Assembly: GCA_963576735.1 (NCBI GenBank)
Contig: OY755176.1
Coordinates: 15,857,423 to 15,921,422, forward strand
Direction of reading: 5' to 3'
From: Bedellia somnulentella
Lineage: Eukaryota > Arthropoda > Insecta > Lepidoptera > Bedelliidae
Length of the DNA stretch: 64,000 nt
Shown here: positions 35,601-50,600 of the stretch, in pieces
Layout: each line of letters begins with the position of its first letter
Position numbering within the stretch: the stretch's first letter is position 1
Notes under the pieces: model-generated
Told to the model about the DNA's origin: nothing
What the model saw: only the letters and a program-made list of their open reading frames with translations
The model's database searches: none
Program-made: the position numbers and the translations under genes

Positions 35601-38600
35601 TAGTTGTGAAAAATTAAGTTTTATTTGTGAGGATTTTTAGGTGGATATTATGGTTTATGGTGGTACGGATACCCATATTAGGTAGATTGACTTAGATTTG
35701 TTTTATTTATGTTTATCCTCATTGTTTATATTATAAGTTATGTTTTTGTTAACGGTTAGGTAAAACATCGAGAGGTAACCCACATGACTGAGTTGTACTT
35801 AGTCATGTGACAGTGTATTCGTAAAAAAAAACGGCAATAGGCCTGCCCCCTATCACGTGAGTACACTGTCCATGCAAAACGTGGGTACTCTGAACACCAG
35901 GTGGCAAAGTCACGTGATGTTCAGAAGTATTAGTACCTCTGCCAACCCCTTCGGGGGTATGCGGCGTGAACGTTTATGTTATGTTTTTTTTCTTTATGAA
36001 GCCATTGAAACCAATAAATTAAAACACTACAATAAATCCTATTTCAACTTTCGTATGCCTTATTTCTGTAAGTCTTAGGCTTCTAAGCAATCACTTTTGC
36101 ACTGCTTTCAAACGGAAGGTATCAAAGATATAAGATCATGAATATTGCATCATTTTACACTTCTGTTTTAGGGTAGAAGTTACATATTTATTAGAGGTGA
36201 ACCAGTGTCGCACAGTGCCGAAAGATAGTCTCTACCTACCCTTATATAAACTAATGACGTGAGTATACGTATGAATTTACTATATAAAGGAGTAACGTTA
36301 CGACTATAAATAAATTCTGATTGGTTTTATATCACTGCTCTTTGATAGTTTTTTAGAGTTTATGACACCGAAACGAGAACTAAATTAACGGAATGTATTA
36401 GGCCAATTTGATTTGAGGGGTCAACTAATACATACAGTCAAGTTAATTATTATGTGATGGCCATGTACATCCATATTCGCCTCTTTGGTAATGTTTATAT
36501 ATTATCATGGTTGTTAACGGTGAGGGAAAACATCGTGAGGAAACCCACATGGCTGAGTTGTACTTAGTCATGTGACAGTGTATTCGTACAAAACGGCGAT
36601 AGGCCTGCCCCCTATCACGTGAGTACACTGTCCATGCAAAACGTGGGTACTCTGAACACCAGGTGACAAAGTCACGTGATGTTCAGAAGTATTAGTACCT
36701 CTGCCAACCCCTTCGGAGATATTCGGCGTGAACGTTTATGTTAATGTTATGTTTATATATTAATCGAGTTACCTGTACACATGGATAACCCATAATATTT
36801 GCTACAAGAATATGTGGAATGGAAACTATCGAAGTCAGACTGGTTTGGTATCTCTAGAATGGGCGGGTTTATAGTGTAAAAAGTAAGAACAAAATATCTA
36901 TTAATTTATTTTAATTATGCTACATCACCATGCATGTTTTATTAATAGATACCACAGGGATAGACCTATAAAGTAACTTGTTTATACGTTAATTTAAATT
37001 CGATTTAATTTAAAACATTAGCATTATTATAATATATGTAGATTCGAACTCTATTCATAGTGGCAGACAAACTTAAATAACCTAGTCTGAACATACAATT
37101 TGAAGTATATATTCAACCATTTAACTAAACTAATGATCCTGACCTTTCTTGAATATTTTTTTGAAATATTAGTGGTGAGAAGTGGCTATATAATCTAATA
37201 AGGTTTATAGGGACAAAACAGAAGATTTTCTTAGAGTTTAATTTGTATTGAACTTCATATTCCTTATAAGACATTCATTAGTACTATTCTAAGCCTATTA
37301 AACCTAAGTTTATTAGTTACTACACGGCATATATTTTATATAAAACTCTACCAATTTAGAAAACTATTACGCTATTTCATTGTTATCTCACTCTAGCGCA
37401 TGCAATCAAGTTATCACCAAAATATCCTTGCTAATAATAATAGGTAAGTCTAATTAAACGTCACTTACTTCATGTACTGCTCATACAAATGCATTGTGAG
37501 ATTCGTTCTTATGTATAGTTTCATTTCTCCGATGCTCCATTTTAGTATATTATTCACCATTGATATCTGCAACATTTAAATAATCTTTGTTAAGAGTGCG
37601 CGCATTTTCTAAAAATGTTCTTATTATCACAGTTATAAACTTATATTAGGTGACTATTGGATAAACAATTTCTCAAAAAGTTTGCTCATAAAGTGACATT
37701 GATTGCACTGAATTTAGGTATATTATACAGCTTATTAGAGCTGTGTCGTGTCGGCTTAGAATAGCGCTACCCCGTTTCTTCCGGTGGGTGTACGTATGAG
37801 GCGACTTACGGTATTGGGGCCTTTAAGGGTTTTTTGGGCGATGTGGTTGGAGACCCATCACCAACAACCTTTATTTTACCATCATTTCCCCACTCATCTT
37901 TCCAAAAGTGCCTGAGGAATTTCTAATTCCTTGGTTCTGTCTACCCCTTTTAGGGATTTATAGCCGTGAGTATATGTATGTGTGTATTACGAAACTGTAA
38001 CTTTTTGTTTACCCTTAACATCAGTCGGTATCGGTAATGTACCTACTGTTTTTTCTTAATTCCACTACTGTATAATGAGATATGTGACTATTTGTTGAAT
38101 TCAAGATTTTCCGTACATAAACTGTTTCAGCTAATTTCCAATATTAAATATCAAACTAAATCAAATAAAATAAAATATTTTTGTTCATATTGATTAGCAA
38201 CCACTTTCATATTTAATAAACGTATCCTAGTTGGCCATAGAAGTCGTCAGACAAAAACGGTTTTTATATTAATAAGTTATTAATTTTCGTAACCAGTGTA
38301 CATACATATACTCACGGCCATAAATCCCAAAAAGGGGTAACCAGAGCTTCAGAGATAGTAACGTCTCAGCCACATTTGAAAGTTGACAAGCAACAAGATG
38401 GTAGAAATAAAGTATCATTGGTGATGGGTCTCTAACCGCATCGCCCAAAAAAATATTTAAAATAGCCCCATATCCTTAGTCGCTTCTTACGACACCCATG
38501 GGTAGAATGGGGTAGTGACATTCTAAGCCGGCACTACACGGCAATCGTAACAATCGTCTTTGAAAATATTCGTGTGACGCACGTAAGCAGTCACTAGTAC

Positions 38601-41600
38601 GCTACCTAGGTTTATTTGTATCACAATGTAGTACTATTTTACTCATTTATTGTATACTTCTACAATTACATTAATTTCTGAACCAAAGGTACCTACTAAT
38701 TCTTTAGAATATATTTATTACAAACATACATATACTCACGGGTAAATCCCATAAAAGGGGCAGCTACAGTTTGTAGAAGTTAAGTGGGAAAATATTGCAA
38801 AATAAATATTGTTAGGTGCTAATGAGTATCCAACCGTATTGCTCAGTAATCACTAAAAATGTCCCAGTACCCTTAGTCGCCTGTTACGACTCCCACATGA
38901 AATAGTTTGAATATGAACTATTATTTATTTTCGATAAGATGAAATTAGAATTAGCTTTACAATTTTATGCGAAGTTCATTTAATATGTGGTACAAGTATT
39001 TAGAATGATGGTTTTTTTTGTATTGATTTGATATGTCGCGTTTGCAATGACTAAAATGGATTTAGGACTAAGGGTACTGGCGCTATAAATGATTGTTGGG
39101 CCAAGTGACTGGGAACCGATCACCAACCATTATATACTTTACAACCTTTTCCACACTTAACTTTAAAGCGGCTGAAGAATTTCTGATTATGCAACTCTGG
39201 CTACCATTTCTTGGGTTTTTTAGCCGTGAATACATGTCTGTTCGTAAACAAAATTCAATAAAAATCGTTCCCTGACTTAAATAGTTTATCGCAGTAATCT
39301 TCTAGACGATCTAGAATAATACGACATAATCTTAGATGCAGGTCTTATCGCTCACGATTTTATCATAGTGACGCGTGTTCAATGGAATACAAAAGTTATC
39401 GGATAATTTCGTTATTATGTGCACTTTCGAATAACACCCTAGAATAGCCCCCTCTTTTCCTCGCGGTTCATCCATGATGACTTAAGTATTATTTAGTATA
39501 GACTTTAGTATATTATCTAAGGATCTATTTCATACGTATCTAAGTAATTGGTGGGTGGTTGTGGCTTGAAACCCATCATCAGGGATCCTTTATTTTACAA
39601 TCATTGCCTCTGCAACGTCTCAAAAGTCTAGCTGAGGAATTGGTTTACCGCAATTTTGGATAGTTGTATCGGCGTTTCTGTTACATTGAAATAAAAAGAT
39701 GTGGGGTACTTAGAAATGATACATACATACATACATATACTCACGGCTATAAATCCCTAGAAGGGGTAGCCAGAGCTAAGGAACTAGAAATTCCTGAGCC
39801 ACTTTTGGAAAGTTGTGTGGGGAAAAGATGGCAAAATAAAGGTTGTTGGTGATGGGTCTCCAACCGCATTGCCCAATACCGTTAGTCGCCTCTTACGTAC
39901 ACCCACCGGCCGAAACTACACAGCATATATTAGAAATGATATCATTGATATATTGTCATATCGCAGAAATTTACAAACAATTTGGTAGAAAAATGATAGT
40001 AAATTACTGCTATTCCGATTCTCTTTTCTTGCCATTGGTAGCCCCCTATCACGTGACTACTTTGTGTAGGCAAAAGTGTACGTACGCTGTTGTTAATGTT
40101 AATGTTCAGAAGTGTTTATAAACCCGCCACTCCTTTGGGGATTGACTGAATGATTCGAAAGCGTAATCATTCGCATAAACAATACTTCACGATAAGTTTG
40201 ACCTTGCGCAGTTTATAAAAAATCAAAAGTAGAAAGGTTGTAACTCACCATGGGCATTGCTACAAAAAATTGCGTCAGCAACCGGACAAACTCGCTCTTG
40301 TTCATTGATATTATAGATCTGGAAAAGAAAACAATAGACTTACATTAATTGCGTAAAACAGCGAATTCGGAGTGTACTTTTATACGACTTTTTACAATAT
40401 ACATACAATACATACATATACTCACGGCTATAAATCCCTAGAAGGGGTAGCCAGAGCTAAGGAATTAAAAATTCCTCAGCCACTTTTGGAAGTTGCGTGG
40501 GGAAAAGATGGTAAAATAAAGGTTGTTGGTGATGGGTCTCCAACCGCATCGCCCAAAAATCCCTTAAAAAGCCCCAATACCGTTAGTCGCCTCTTACGTA
40601 CACCCACCGGAAGAAATGGGGTAGTGCTATTCTAAGCCGACACTACACAGCACAACATACTGAGAAGTTCAAAAATTTGATATACGGTAAATATGTAAAG
40701 AAAAATATACTTATTAAAAGAAATACAGTTTTGTGCATTTACAGGGGTTCCCAAACGTATTATAAATGTACGTTATGTGAACGAAGCTAAAAAGCTTTGC
40801 CACGATCGTAGAAACTGGCAATTGATAGTCTCCGCCTACCCCAATAGGAACTAATGGCGTGAGTATTTGTATGCATGTCAAAAGATGATGATGAATTCAC
40901 CCATTCTTATTCCATAATCACTTTCACGCAACTCTGGCAGAAAGTCATCCATGAACAAATTGAAGACACAGAGAAGCTACACAACCCCGAGAGATCCAAC
41001 GTACGTATAAGTTGACTCCTCAAACCGAACTTGGACAACACCCAACACAAATACTTTCGCACCACCCTATCATACGCCTTCTCTAAATATATGAAGGAGC
41101 AATACACCTTTTGCTTCACCCTCTGGCTAAGAACTTTTCAGTGATGCTTCTTAAAGAGAAGATTTGGTCCATACATCCCATTTCCTTTATAAATCCTGCT
41201 TGCTCATCCCAAATTTTATCATCTGTTTCATTCATCACTCTTTCAATCAATACCTTCGCATACAATTTACCAACAACGCTGAGTAATGCTTATAAAATTC
41301 GAGTACTTTCCTTTTAAACAGCATGAAAATCTAACTTGTATCACTTTATTTTGTTATTTTTTTATTGTTTACCAAATAAATGATTTTTCTTTCTTTCTTT
41401 CTATTTACGTAGAAAAGGGTGATTTTGGCATGGTCACGTTTGGCCTACTGCGGTTTGGCAGACTAACGGCTACTACCGGGATAGTGTATCCAGCGGGATC
41501 GAAGGTCGACGGCTTAATGTGCCTTGCAAATCTCGGAATAATCGTAATTTTCGGATAATCGAGTTATTGACTACGTCTCCGTGGCCGAGTGGATAGATGA

Positions 41601-44600
41601 GTAGCTTCTCGGTCCGGGGAGGTTGCGGGTTCGATCCCCGCTGCGCTGTGAGCAGAATTTATGTGATGAGCATAAATAATTGTTTCTTAGTCTTGGATGT
41701 TATTCATATGGATTGGATATTATATAAAATTAAATATATGGTTGAGTTAGTATAATATGTCCATATTTTTATTTATTTATATATTCAAGACTGCAATCCC
41801 TTACCAAACAAGGTTATATTTTACAAATAGTATTTGAGTTTATCCCTCAGGAATCGAACCTTAGACCTCCGGATTGTAAGCCGAACATTCAACCATTAGT
41901 TCACGGAGGTAGTTAATAAACCGGTTAATATTCAGCATCAGTTTATCAAAAATTACTTTGTATAATTATTTTAGACCTTTTGGTTACTAATAATAATTAC
42001 ACACAGAAAACAGAGTCAGTAGTAGCTAGTACGAGCGACCTTTTAACTAGTTATCATATCATACATACATATACTCACGGCTATATTTCCCTTGAAGGGG
42101 TGACCAGAGCTAAGGAATTATAAATTCCTTAGCCACTTTTGGAAGTTGAGTGGGGAAAAGATGGTAAAATAAAGGTTGTTGGTGATGGGTCTCCAACCGC
42201 ATCGCCCAAAAATCCCTTAAAAAGCCCCAATACCGTTAGTCGCCTCTTACGTACACCCACCGGAAGAAATGGGGTAGTGCTATTCTAAGCCGACACTACA
42301 CAGCACAACATACTGAGAAGTTCAAAAATTTGATATACGGTAAATATGTAAAGAAAAATATACTTATTAAAAGAAATACAGTTTTGTGCATTTACAGGGG
42401 TTCCCAAACGTATTATAAATGTACGTTATGTGAACGAAGCTAAAAAGCTTTGCCACGATCGTAGAAACTGGCAATTGATAGTCTCCGCCTACCCCAATAG
42501 GAACTAATGGCGTGAGTATTTGTATGCATGTCAAAAGATGATGATGAATTCACCCATTCTTATTCCATAATCACTTTCACGCAACTCTGGCAGAAAGTCA
42601 TCCATGAACAAATTGAAGACACAGAGAAGCTACACAACCCCGAGAGATCCAACGTACGTATAAGTTGACTCCTCAAACCGAACTTGGACAACACCCAACA
42701 CAAATACTTTCGCACCACCCTATCATACGCCTTCTCTAAATATATGAAGGAGCAATACACCTTTTGCTTCACCCTCTGGCTAAGAACTTTTCAGTGATGC
42801 TTCTTAAAGAGAAGATTTGGTCCATACATCGCATTTCCTTTATAAATCCTGCTTGCTCATCCCAAATTTTATCATCTGTTTCATTCATCACTCTTTCAAT
42901 CAATACCTTCGCATACAATTTACCAACAACGCTGAGTAATGCTTATAAAATTCGAGTACTTTCCTTTTAAACCATTTTTATCTAACCACCTCTAAATCCT
43001 ATAAAGATAGGGCTTGCAAAGGAAACGAGACATGAACAAGCATACACACATTCGATAAACAAAATCCTCCTTCGCCAGTTGAGTAAGTAACAGAAGTAAA
43101 ATGAGTTTATAATTGAAGATGTAATAATAATAAAATTAATATCATCAACTAACTATAAAAACATGAATTTTCCTTACTATATTTGCAGCCGTACTACCAA
43201 TGTTAAGTCAATGTATTATCATTCAGGTAAGTATGACGTAATATTGAAAAACAGGTAAAACAGTGAGTTGTGAAATATCGCAATTACTCGTTAGACTTGA
43301 CTAGTTGCAGCATTTTCGCTTTAATAACTTACGTATACAAAAATCATGCATTTATTTCTATTGTACCACCATCAAAAGTCACTGGAGCAAGTGTTACGAC
43401 CAATTGAATTGTAAAAATAGATATGGTCTGAAATGATCTCGGTTCTAGATAGCATTTGAAATCACTGTTGGATGTTTACTTTGATCAACAACGATACGCA
43501 CAGATATGCAATAAATTAACATCTTGTTTATGGTTACCGTGACATTGAAAAGGTGGTAAGGAAAACGTTGGCATTTCTAGTTCGAACTAGTATTTAAATT
43601 TGGTAGCATGAAAATCTAACTTGTATCACTTTATTTTGTTATTTTTTTATTGTTTACCAAATAAATGATTTTTCTTTCTTTCTTTCTATTTACGTATCTA
43701 AGAAAAGGGTGATTTTGGCATGGTCACGTTTGGCCTACTGCGGTTTGGCAGACTAACGGCTACTACCGGGATAGTGTATCCAGCGGGATCGAAGGTCGAC
43801 GGCTTAATGTGCCTTGCAAATCTCGGAATAATCGTAATTTTCGGATAATCGAGTTATTGACTACGTCTCCGTGGCCGAGTGGATAGATGAGTAGCTTCTC
43901 GGTCCGGGGAGGTTGCGGGTTCGATCCCCGCTGCGCTGTGAGCAGAATTTATGTGATGAGCATAAATAATTGTTTCTTAGTCTTGGATGTTATTCATATG
44001 GATTGGATATTATATAAAATTAAATATATGGTTGAGTTAGTATAATATGTCCATATTTTTATTTATTTATATATTCAAGACTGCAATCCCTTACCAAACA
44101 AGGTTATATTTTACAAATAGTATTTGAGTTTATCCCTCAGGAATCGAACCTTAGACCTCCGGATTGTAAGCCGAACATTCAACCATTAGTTCACGGAGGT
44201 AGTTAATAAACCGGTTAATATTCAGCATCAGTTTATCAAAAATTACTTTGTATAATTATTTTAGACCTTTTGGTTACTAATAATAATTACACACAGAAAA
44301 CAGAGTCAGTAGTAGCTAGTACGAGCGACCTTTTAACTAGTTATCATATCATACATACATATACTCACGGCTATATTTCCCTTGAAGGGGTGACCAGAGC
44401 TAAGGAATTATAAATTCCTTAGCCACTTTTGGAAGTTGAGTGGGGAAAAGATGGTAAAAATAAAGGTTTTTGGTGATGGGTCTCCAACCGCATCGCCCAA
44501 GAATCCAATAAAAAGCCCCAATACCCTTAGTCGCCTCTTACAACACCTGTGGGTAGAAAGGGGTAGCGACATTCTAAGCCGGCACTACACGGCAAAACTA

Positions 44601-47600
44601 GTTATCGTTTGGTATAAAACAGCCATTTCTTACGCACTTACTTGGTTTCTTATAAAACATATAAAGAGTAAGGTAAGTTGTGTGTGGCGCATTATTCGCA
44701 ATAATAATGATTTGGTGCACAACTTTGAACATCTTAGACAAAAAAAGCGATTTATTATAGTGAGTTTGAACGAGTAATTGTGTTGTGCTGTTTTATACAT
44801 ACACACATACTCACGGCTATAAATCCCTAGAAGAGGTTGCCAGAGCTAAGGAATTAGAAATTCCTCAACCACTTTTGGAAGATGCGTGGGGAAAAGATCG
44901 TAAAATAAAGGTTGTTGGTGATGGGTCTCCAACCGCATCGCCCCAAAATTCCTTATAAAGCCCCAATACCGTTAGTCGCCTCTTACGTACACCCACCGGA
45001 AGAAATGGGGTAGTGCTATTCTAAGCCGACACTACACAGCAACAGTGCTGTTTTATCTTTGGCGAAAATAAGCGTTGGTTACATAGGGCTTGTTAAGACA
45101 TCACTGAGGGACGCTAGTAGAAACTCATTATCATTTTTATCTGCTTTAGCATCTTATTTTCTCTTAGAATCTTATGTATATTTTCCACATCACTGGCTTC
45201 TTTACTTACTTTCACGGCATTTATTCCCATTGGGATAGGCAAAGAGTATCGATCACCGTTTGGTACGATCTTGATCAACCTTGTCATACATCCTCTTTTA
45301 TTTTTATTCACATCTTCTACTTAAGGATAATACAAAATGAATTATTCTGAATAGAATCTCTGTCTATCTCACTTTGGGAATATTTTTCTTACATAACAAA
45401 TTATAAATCTTTCAGCATTTTTCGATGAGATATACATAGTTTAAAATAAACCACATTCAGATATAACCAAAAAATTTTTTTTTATGCGCAATTTATTAGA
45501 AAGCTATTTTGATGTATTATAATAACAATTTACCTTCTACAATAGTGCTTGTTAGATTTGCATAGATAATATTTATTATGATATTTATAATGATATCATG
45601 TTATTTGTTTGTATAATGCTAATCAACTATGTGTAATTATAAAATACAATCTACTACTAGGGATTGCTTGGAGCTATGATATTATTTCAAAACTCTTAGG
45701 TATTTTTCATAAATAATATATTTTTGTTTTAGTTGCAGCAATGTCCTGTAGCGCCGACCAAACATATTTCTTTCTTTTATAGGTATATTCTATTAATCAT
45801 AAATCTTTTAAACCATCATTTATTGACGTAATAACGGTGTACATTCATCATAATTATTAAACAATAGATTTCCACAGCTTAAAATAGGTCCCTCCGAAAT
45901 ATTTCCGGACTTGTGAAGACTTCATTAAAGTGCTATAACTTATTAATATTTTAAACGGTAATTGGTTAACCAATAGTAAGTGGTTATTCGTCGCTGTAAC
46001 TTTCTACCAATTACGAGATATCGTATTTTTTAACAGTTTTTCTCCTATTTCTATTAGTTGAACATGTCATCGAATCTAAGATTCCGATACCCGCCAACCC
46101 ATTGTGGGAATCCTGTTTGTCAACATTTGTGTCTAAATTTGGAGCCAGTTCCTTGACCTTGGAGAACCTTTTGACTTTTGAAGTTTAGTATCATTATAAA
46201 ACACGGGAGGGGTAATAAATGATACAGTTTTGCCACAGTAAAAGGTTTGATGGTATGCTGAGAATACATGTGTTGGCGTTCTCTACCATAAACAACAAAG
46301 GTGTCACGGGAATCTTTACTCAAACTCAAATATAAGTTTTCAGTCCCACATTGTCTTTGGACTGTGCATCCACGTGATAGGGGTAGGGCTATTGCCGATA
46401 TTTATGAATTCTCGGTCACATGGCTAAGTATAACTCCTGTCTGTCCTCCTCACGGTGTTTTCCCTCACCATTGATAAATTAACTTTAATGACTAATGCCT
46501 TAGCACACATGACAATGACACATTGGTGTGGATGCGACTCAGGATTTGAACTGTCGTCTCCTGCATGAGAAGTGGTAGTGTTTCCACTAGGCTATCAAAG
46601 AAATGAGAGGGAGCTGTTCAAATACACAAAAAGCAGGTAGCAATTTTTTATACCTTCATTCCTTATGAAATTTCAATTACAAAAGGACCCAGTCTTCCTT
46701 TAAATATATTAAGCAATATCAACAAACCGAGGAATTTCGTTAAGTTTAAACTATTTGATTCGTCCATGAAACATGTCGGTGCTCCTCATTTTAATAATTT
46801 ATTCATTAATTTAGTGACCTGTAGGTTTCCGCGTTTTGATAAGCAAATGATCTACGAAAATCGCACAATAATATATAGTCAGTTGAAGTTTTAAATCAAT
46901 AAAAACCCAAATAGTCACAACAATATTATATGTATGAAAATTTAAGTGTCTGTTTTTAATGTTATAAAACATATTTTAACTTAATGCATATGGATGCATA
47001 CAGAAACACTATATGCATAACAAAACTTTTTTTACTTTCGTCTGTCAGACTGTTTGTTCTGTGGCTGGACCTATTTTGACGGGTCTTTCATCGACTGGTA
47101 GTTGATGTAGTAACTTGGGCTATTTTTAATACACTTAAATTCCGTGCGGTCTGCTAATCTTCTTCGTCGTCGTCGACTTAACAAACCACATTGACATGGC
47201 CAAAGATTTCTTTAAAGATTGTACACATATAAAGGAAGCAACTTGATGAAATTTGTCAAGATCGTGCTAAGTGACGAACGATAGTCTCTGCCTCCCCAAT
47301 GGGAATAATGGGCGTGAGTTTAAGTAAGTAAGTGAGAAGGAAGCAAGCCAATATTAAATTGGTGTAGTATGCTGCCAATCGATATTGTTTTGGATAGTCT
47401 AGAGTTTAATATAACTTAATCGGTGGTTAAATTATAGTTGGTATCGTTTCGTTCGACGACATTCATTTAAATTGTCAATTCAGACTTGGTTCAAGCGTTT
47501 GAAAATCGATACTTCATTAATACTTCGTTAATTTCGTTTCAAAATGTGGTTTGAATTTCCTTTTTGTATATTGGTACCTGATTGCGAAAAAACATCTGAC

Positions 47601-50600
47601 AAGATAGTTTCTCTTCCAGTTCAGTGTCTATGCCTTTAAATCCTAAGAGAATAATGCTATTAATAATCATATTATAATTGAAGAGTAGATAATATTATTT
47701 TATGTGCTAATGACTTATTAACCCTTTATAATACGAATATGGTTGCTACCGTGATAGCCCAGTGGGTAGAACACTCGGTTGTCGTGCAAACGACTAGTGT
47801 TCAAATCCTGGGTCGGGCCTACACCAATTTGTCTTTTCTAAAGACATATGTGTGGTTAATTTATCATGGTTGTTAACGGTGAGGGAAAACATCGTGAGGA
47901 AACCCACATGGCTGAGTTGTATTTAGTCATGTGACAGTGTATTCGTACAAAACGGCGATAGGCCTGCCCCCTATCACGTGAGTACACTATCCATGCAAAA
48001 CGTGGGTACTCTGAACACCAGTTGACAAAGTCACGTGATGTTCAGAAGTATTAGTACCTCTGCGTGATATTCGGCGTGAACGTTTATGTTATGTTATGTT
48101 AATACGAATATGGATGGCAGTGTCAATAGAGGACTATCACGATGGACACATTTAGATGAAATATAAAAGGTACACAAAAAGGCCAGAGACCAAATGTGTA
48201 AAATATAAGGGGGCATGATAATTTTAAAGATTGATTAATGTAAATGAATCTGGCAAGGTTTGCCAGGATCGTACAAGGTGGCGATCGATAGTCTGCCCAC
48301 CAAATGGGAACGAATGGTGTGAGTATATGTATTGTATGGACGTATAATTCGACTCCTCTTGTTCTCTTTTTATGGCATCAAATTAAGTATTGATGTGTTA
48401 ATAATAATATATTTACGGAATATGGTATGGTAGAGTAATTAATCGGGAGCGAATCCATAATTGCGAAGCTTGAGGAAATAAATACATACCAGATGGTTTA
48501 GATATCCATTAGAGATGCAAATGATAATCTCTTGAGGTAATACTTTCACTACACTACAATCCAAAAAGACTATTGAATCCCACCAAAAAACATATTTATG
48601 TAAAATGTTGCTAAGACGAGCCCATATGACTCTCACTGTCAAAAAGTTATCAGATCTCATGTAAAGCCAAGCTCCTAACACTACACGCCTTAACTCTACG
48701 AGGCCTAACTTCACAAACTCTACACCTTAGTCAAAATATGTGGCTTGGCCATTTCGCTACATTCACATCGGCGTAAGGTGAAAAATCAATTCACTGTTCA
48801 TTAATTTTGTTTTATACAATGGTTCTTGTAGTAACGAACGGCCAAGCCACATATTTTGACTAAGGTGTAGAGTTTGTAAAGTTAGGCCTCGTAGAGTTAG
48901 GGCGTGTAGTGTTAGGAGCTTGGCTTTACATGAGATCTGATAACTTTTTGACAGTGAGAGTCATATGGGCTCGTCTTGGCAACATTTTACATAAAAATGT
49001 TTTTTGGTGGGATTTCATTTCCTTTTGTAAGTTGTTTGTAACATATTTTTTTTTAAACAAGTAGTACCTATACCTATAAATATTTATCAAGTTTTAGATC
49101 AGATTAGACCTCTAGCGTCAAAAATAAAAATTACAGGTCTCATACAAACTCCCATCCCCTAGTTTAAGGGGTCGGAGGATGAAAGTTACAAGTTTTATAA
49201 TTTTTTTGTTGTTTGTGTGCTAATACTAGCTTACATACAAAATTTCAGCTTTCTAGGACATTAGGAAATACCCTAAGAATTTTGATGATCATCAGTGAGT
49301 CAGTGACGAAATCAGCGTTTTTTAGATATAAATAAAATCTGAAGTATAAGAGCTAAAGTAATTAAAACTTTATAGGTTCAATAAGTCCGCTATTAACAAT
49401 ATATCCCGAAAATTTTGTTAATCTAGCATAATCCAAACCCAAGTTATGCATGTCTAAAAAAACGACGAAGCGCTTCGAGAAAAGGTAGGTAGTGCCCGTG
49501 CGCTTCGCTTGGTTCGTCTTGGCGGGGGCACTACCGTGCCCCCAGATACTAGTAAATATCGATTAAATATACTGTGTAGTGTCAGCATAGAATAGCACAA
49601 CCCCATTTCTTCTGGTGGGTGTACGTAAGAGGCAACTAACGGTATTTGGGGTTTTAAGGGATTTTTGAGTGATGTGGTTGGGGACCCATCACCAGCAACC
49701 TTTATTTTACCATCTTTTTTCCACTCAACCTTCCAAAAGTGGCTGAGGAATTTCCAATTCCTTAGCTCTGGCTACCCCTTCTAGGGATTTATAGCCGTGA
49801 GTATATGTATGTATGTATCAATAAAATAATCTAATTTCACAAACTGATTTTACTGATGATATGAATGACAATTTATGTGAGAGTACACATTTGCCTATAT
49901 CAAGCTATTCAGCACACTGTATATATTCCCTAAGGTAGCAGAGCTACTAAAACTTTTAAAGTTTACGTAACATTATTATGCACAGGTATTCATAGTAATC
50001 ACTGTTTTACTTGGGCATTGTACTCATGTGATGCAGGCCTATGGATGTCTTATACAAATACACAATCAACCTTCAGTACAACTTAGCCATGTGGGTTGCC
50101 GCACAATACAATTTCCTGCACTGATAACAACCATGATAAATAAACCAAATATATAACTTAATAAAAAACACTTGTGTGAAGGCCCAACTCGGGATTTAAC
50201 AGCGCCTGCATGATAGGCAGTTATTCTCCTTAGAATATCCTGTATTAATATAATGCCTATTGATTATTAATATATCCTATATTAATATAAGTTGCCGTGT
50301 AGTGTCGGCTTAGAATAACACTACCCCATTTCTTCCGGTGGGTGTATGTAAGAGGCGACTAACGGTATTGGGGCTTTTAAGGAATTTATGGGCAATGCGG
50401 TTGGAGACCCATCACCAAAAACCTTTATATCACCATCTTTTCCCCACGCAACTTCCAAAAGTGGCTGAGGAATTTCTGATTCCCTAGCTCTGGTTACCCC
50501 TTCAAGGGATTCATAGCCATGAGTATATGTATGTAGTATATGTATGTAATATAATATTATGAATATATACATATTTCTTTGAGATTTTGATAAGCAAGCA

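Larger units (their letters stand above)
40498..42150. repeat. Tandem duplication, copy 1
   Basis: About 1.65 kb repeated at 42151-44458. Matches run at offset 1653 until 41319, then at offset 2285-2290. This copy lacks the 632 bp at 42973-43604. Differences seen are otherwise one base near 41172 and a short indel near 41411. Confidence 0.92.
42151..44458. repeat. Tandem duplication, copy 2 (with extra 632 bp)
   Basis: Repeats copy 1, with 42973-43604 present only here. No ORF or terminal repeat is seen in the extra segment, so deletion from copy 1 is as likely as insertion. Confidence 0.92.

Noticed and set aside
36443..36628. 61-aa minus-strand ORF
   Set aside because: Antisense of a SINE-C copy.
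41575..41645. tRNA gene (also 43865, 35025, 47745 and antisense 41870/44160)
   Set aside because: Good A and B boxes but no seven-base acceptor pairing, and each is followed by a shared repeat body. They are SINE heads.
48439..48714. 91-aa ORF as a gene
   Set aside because: It lies in the left arm of the foldback element and shows no motif.
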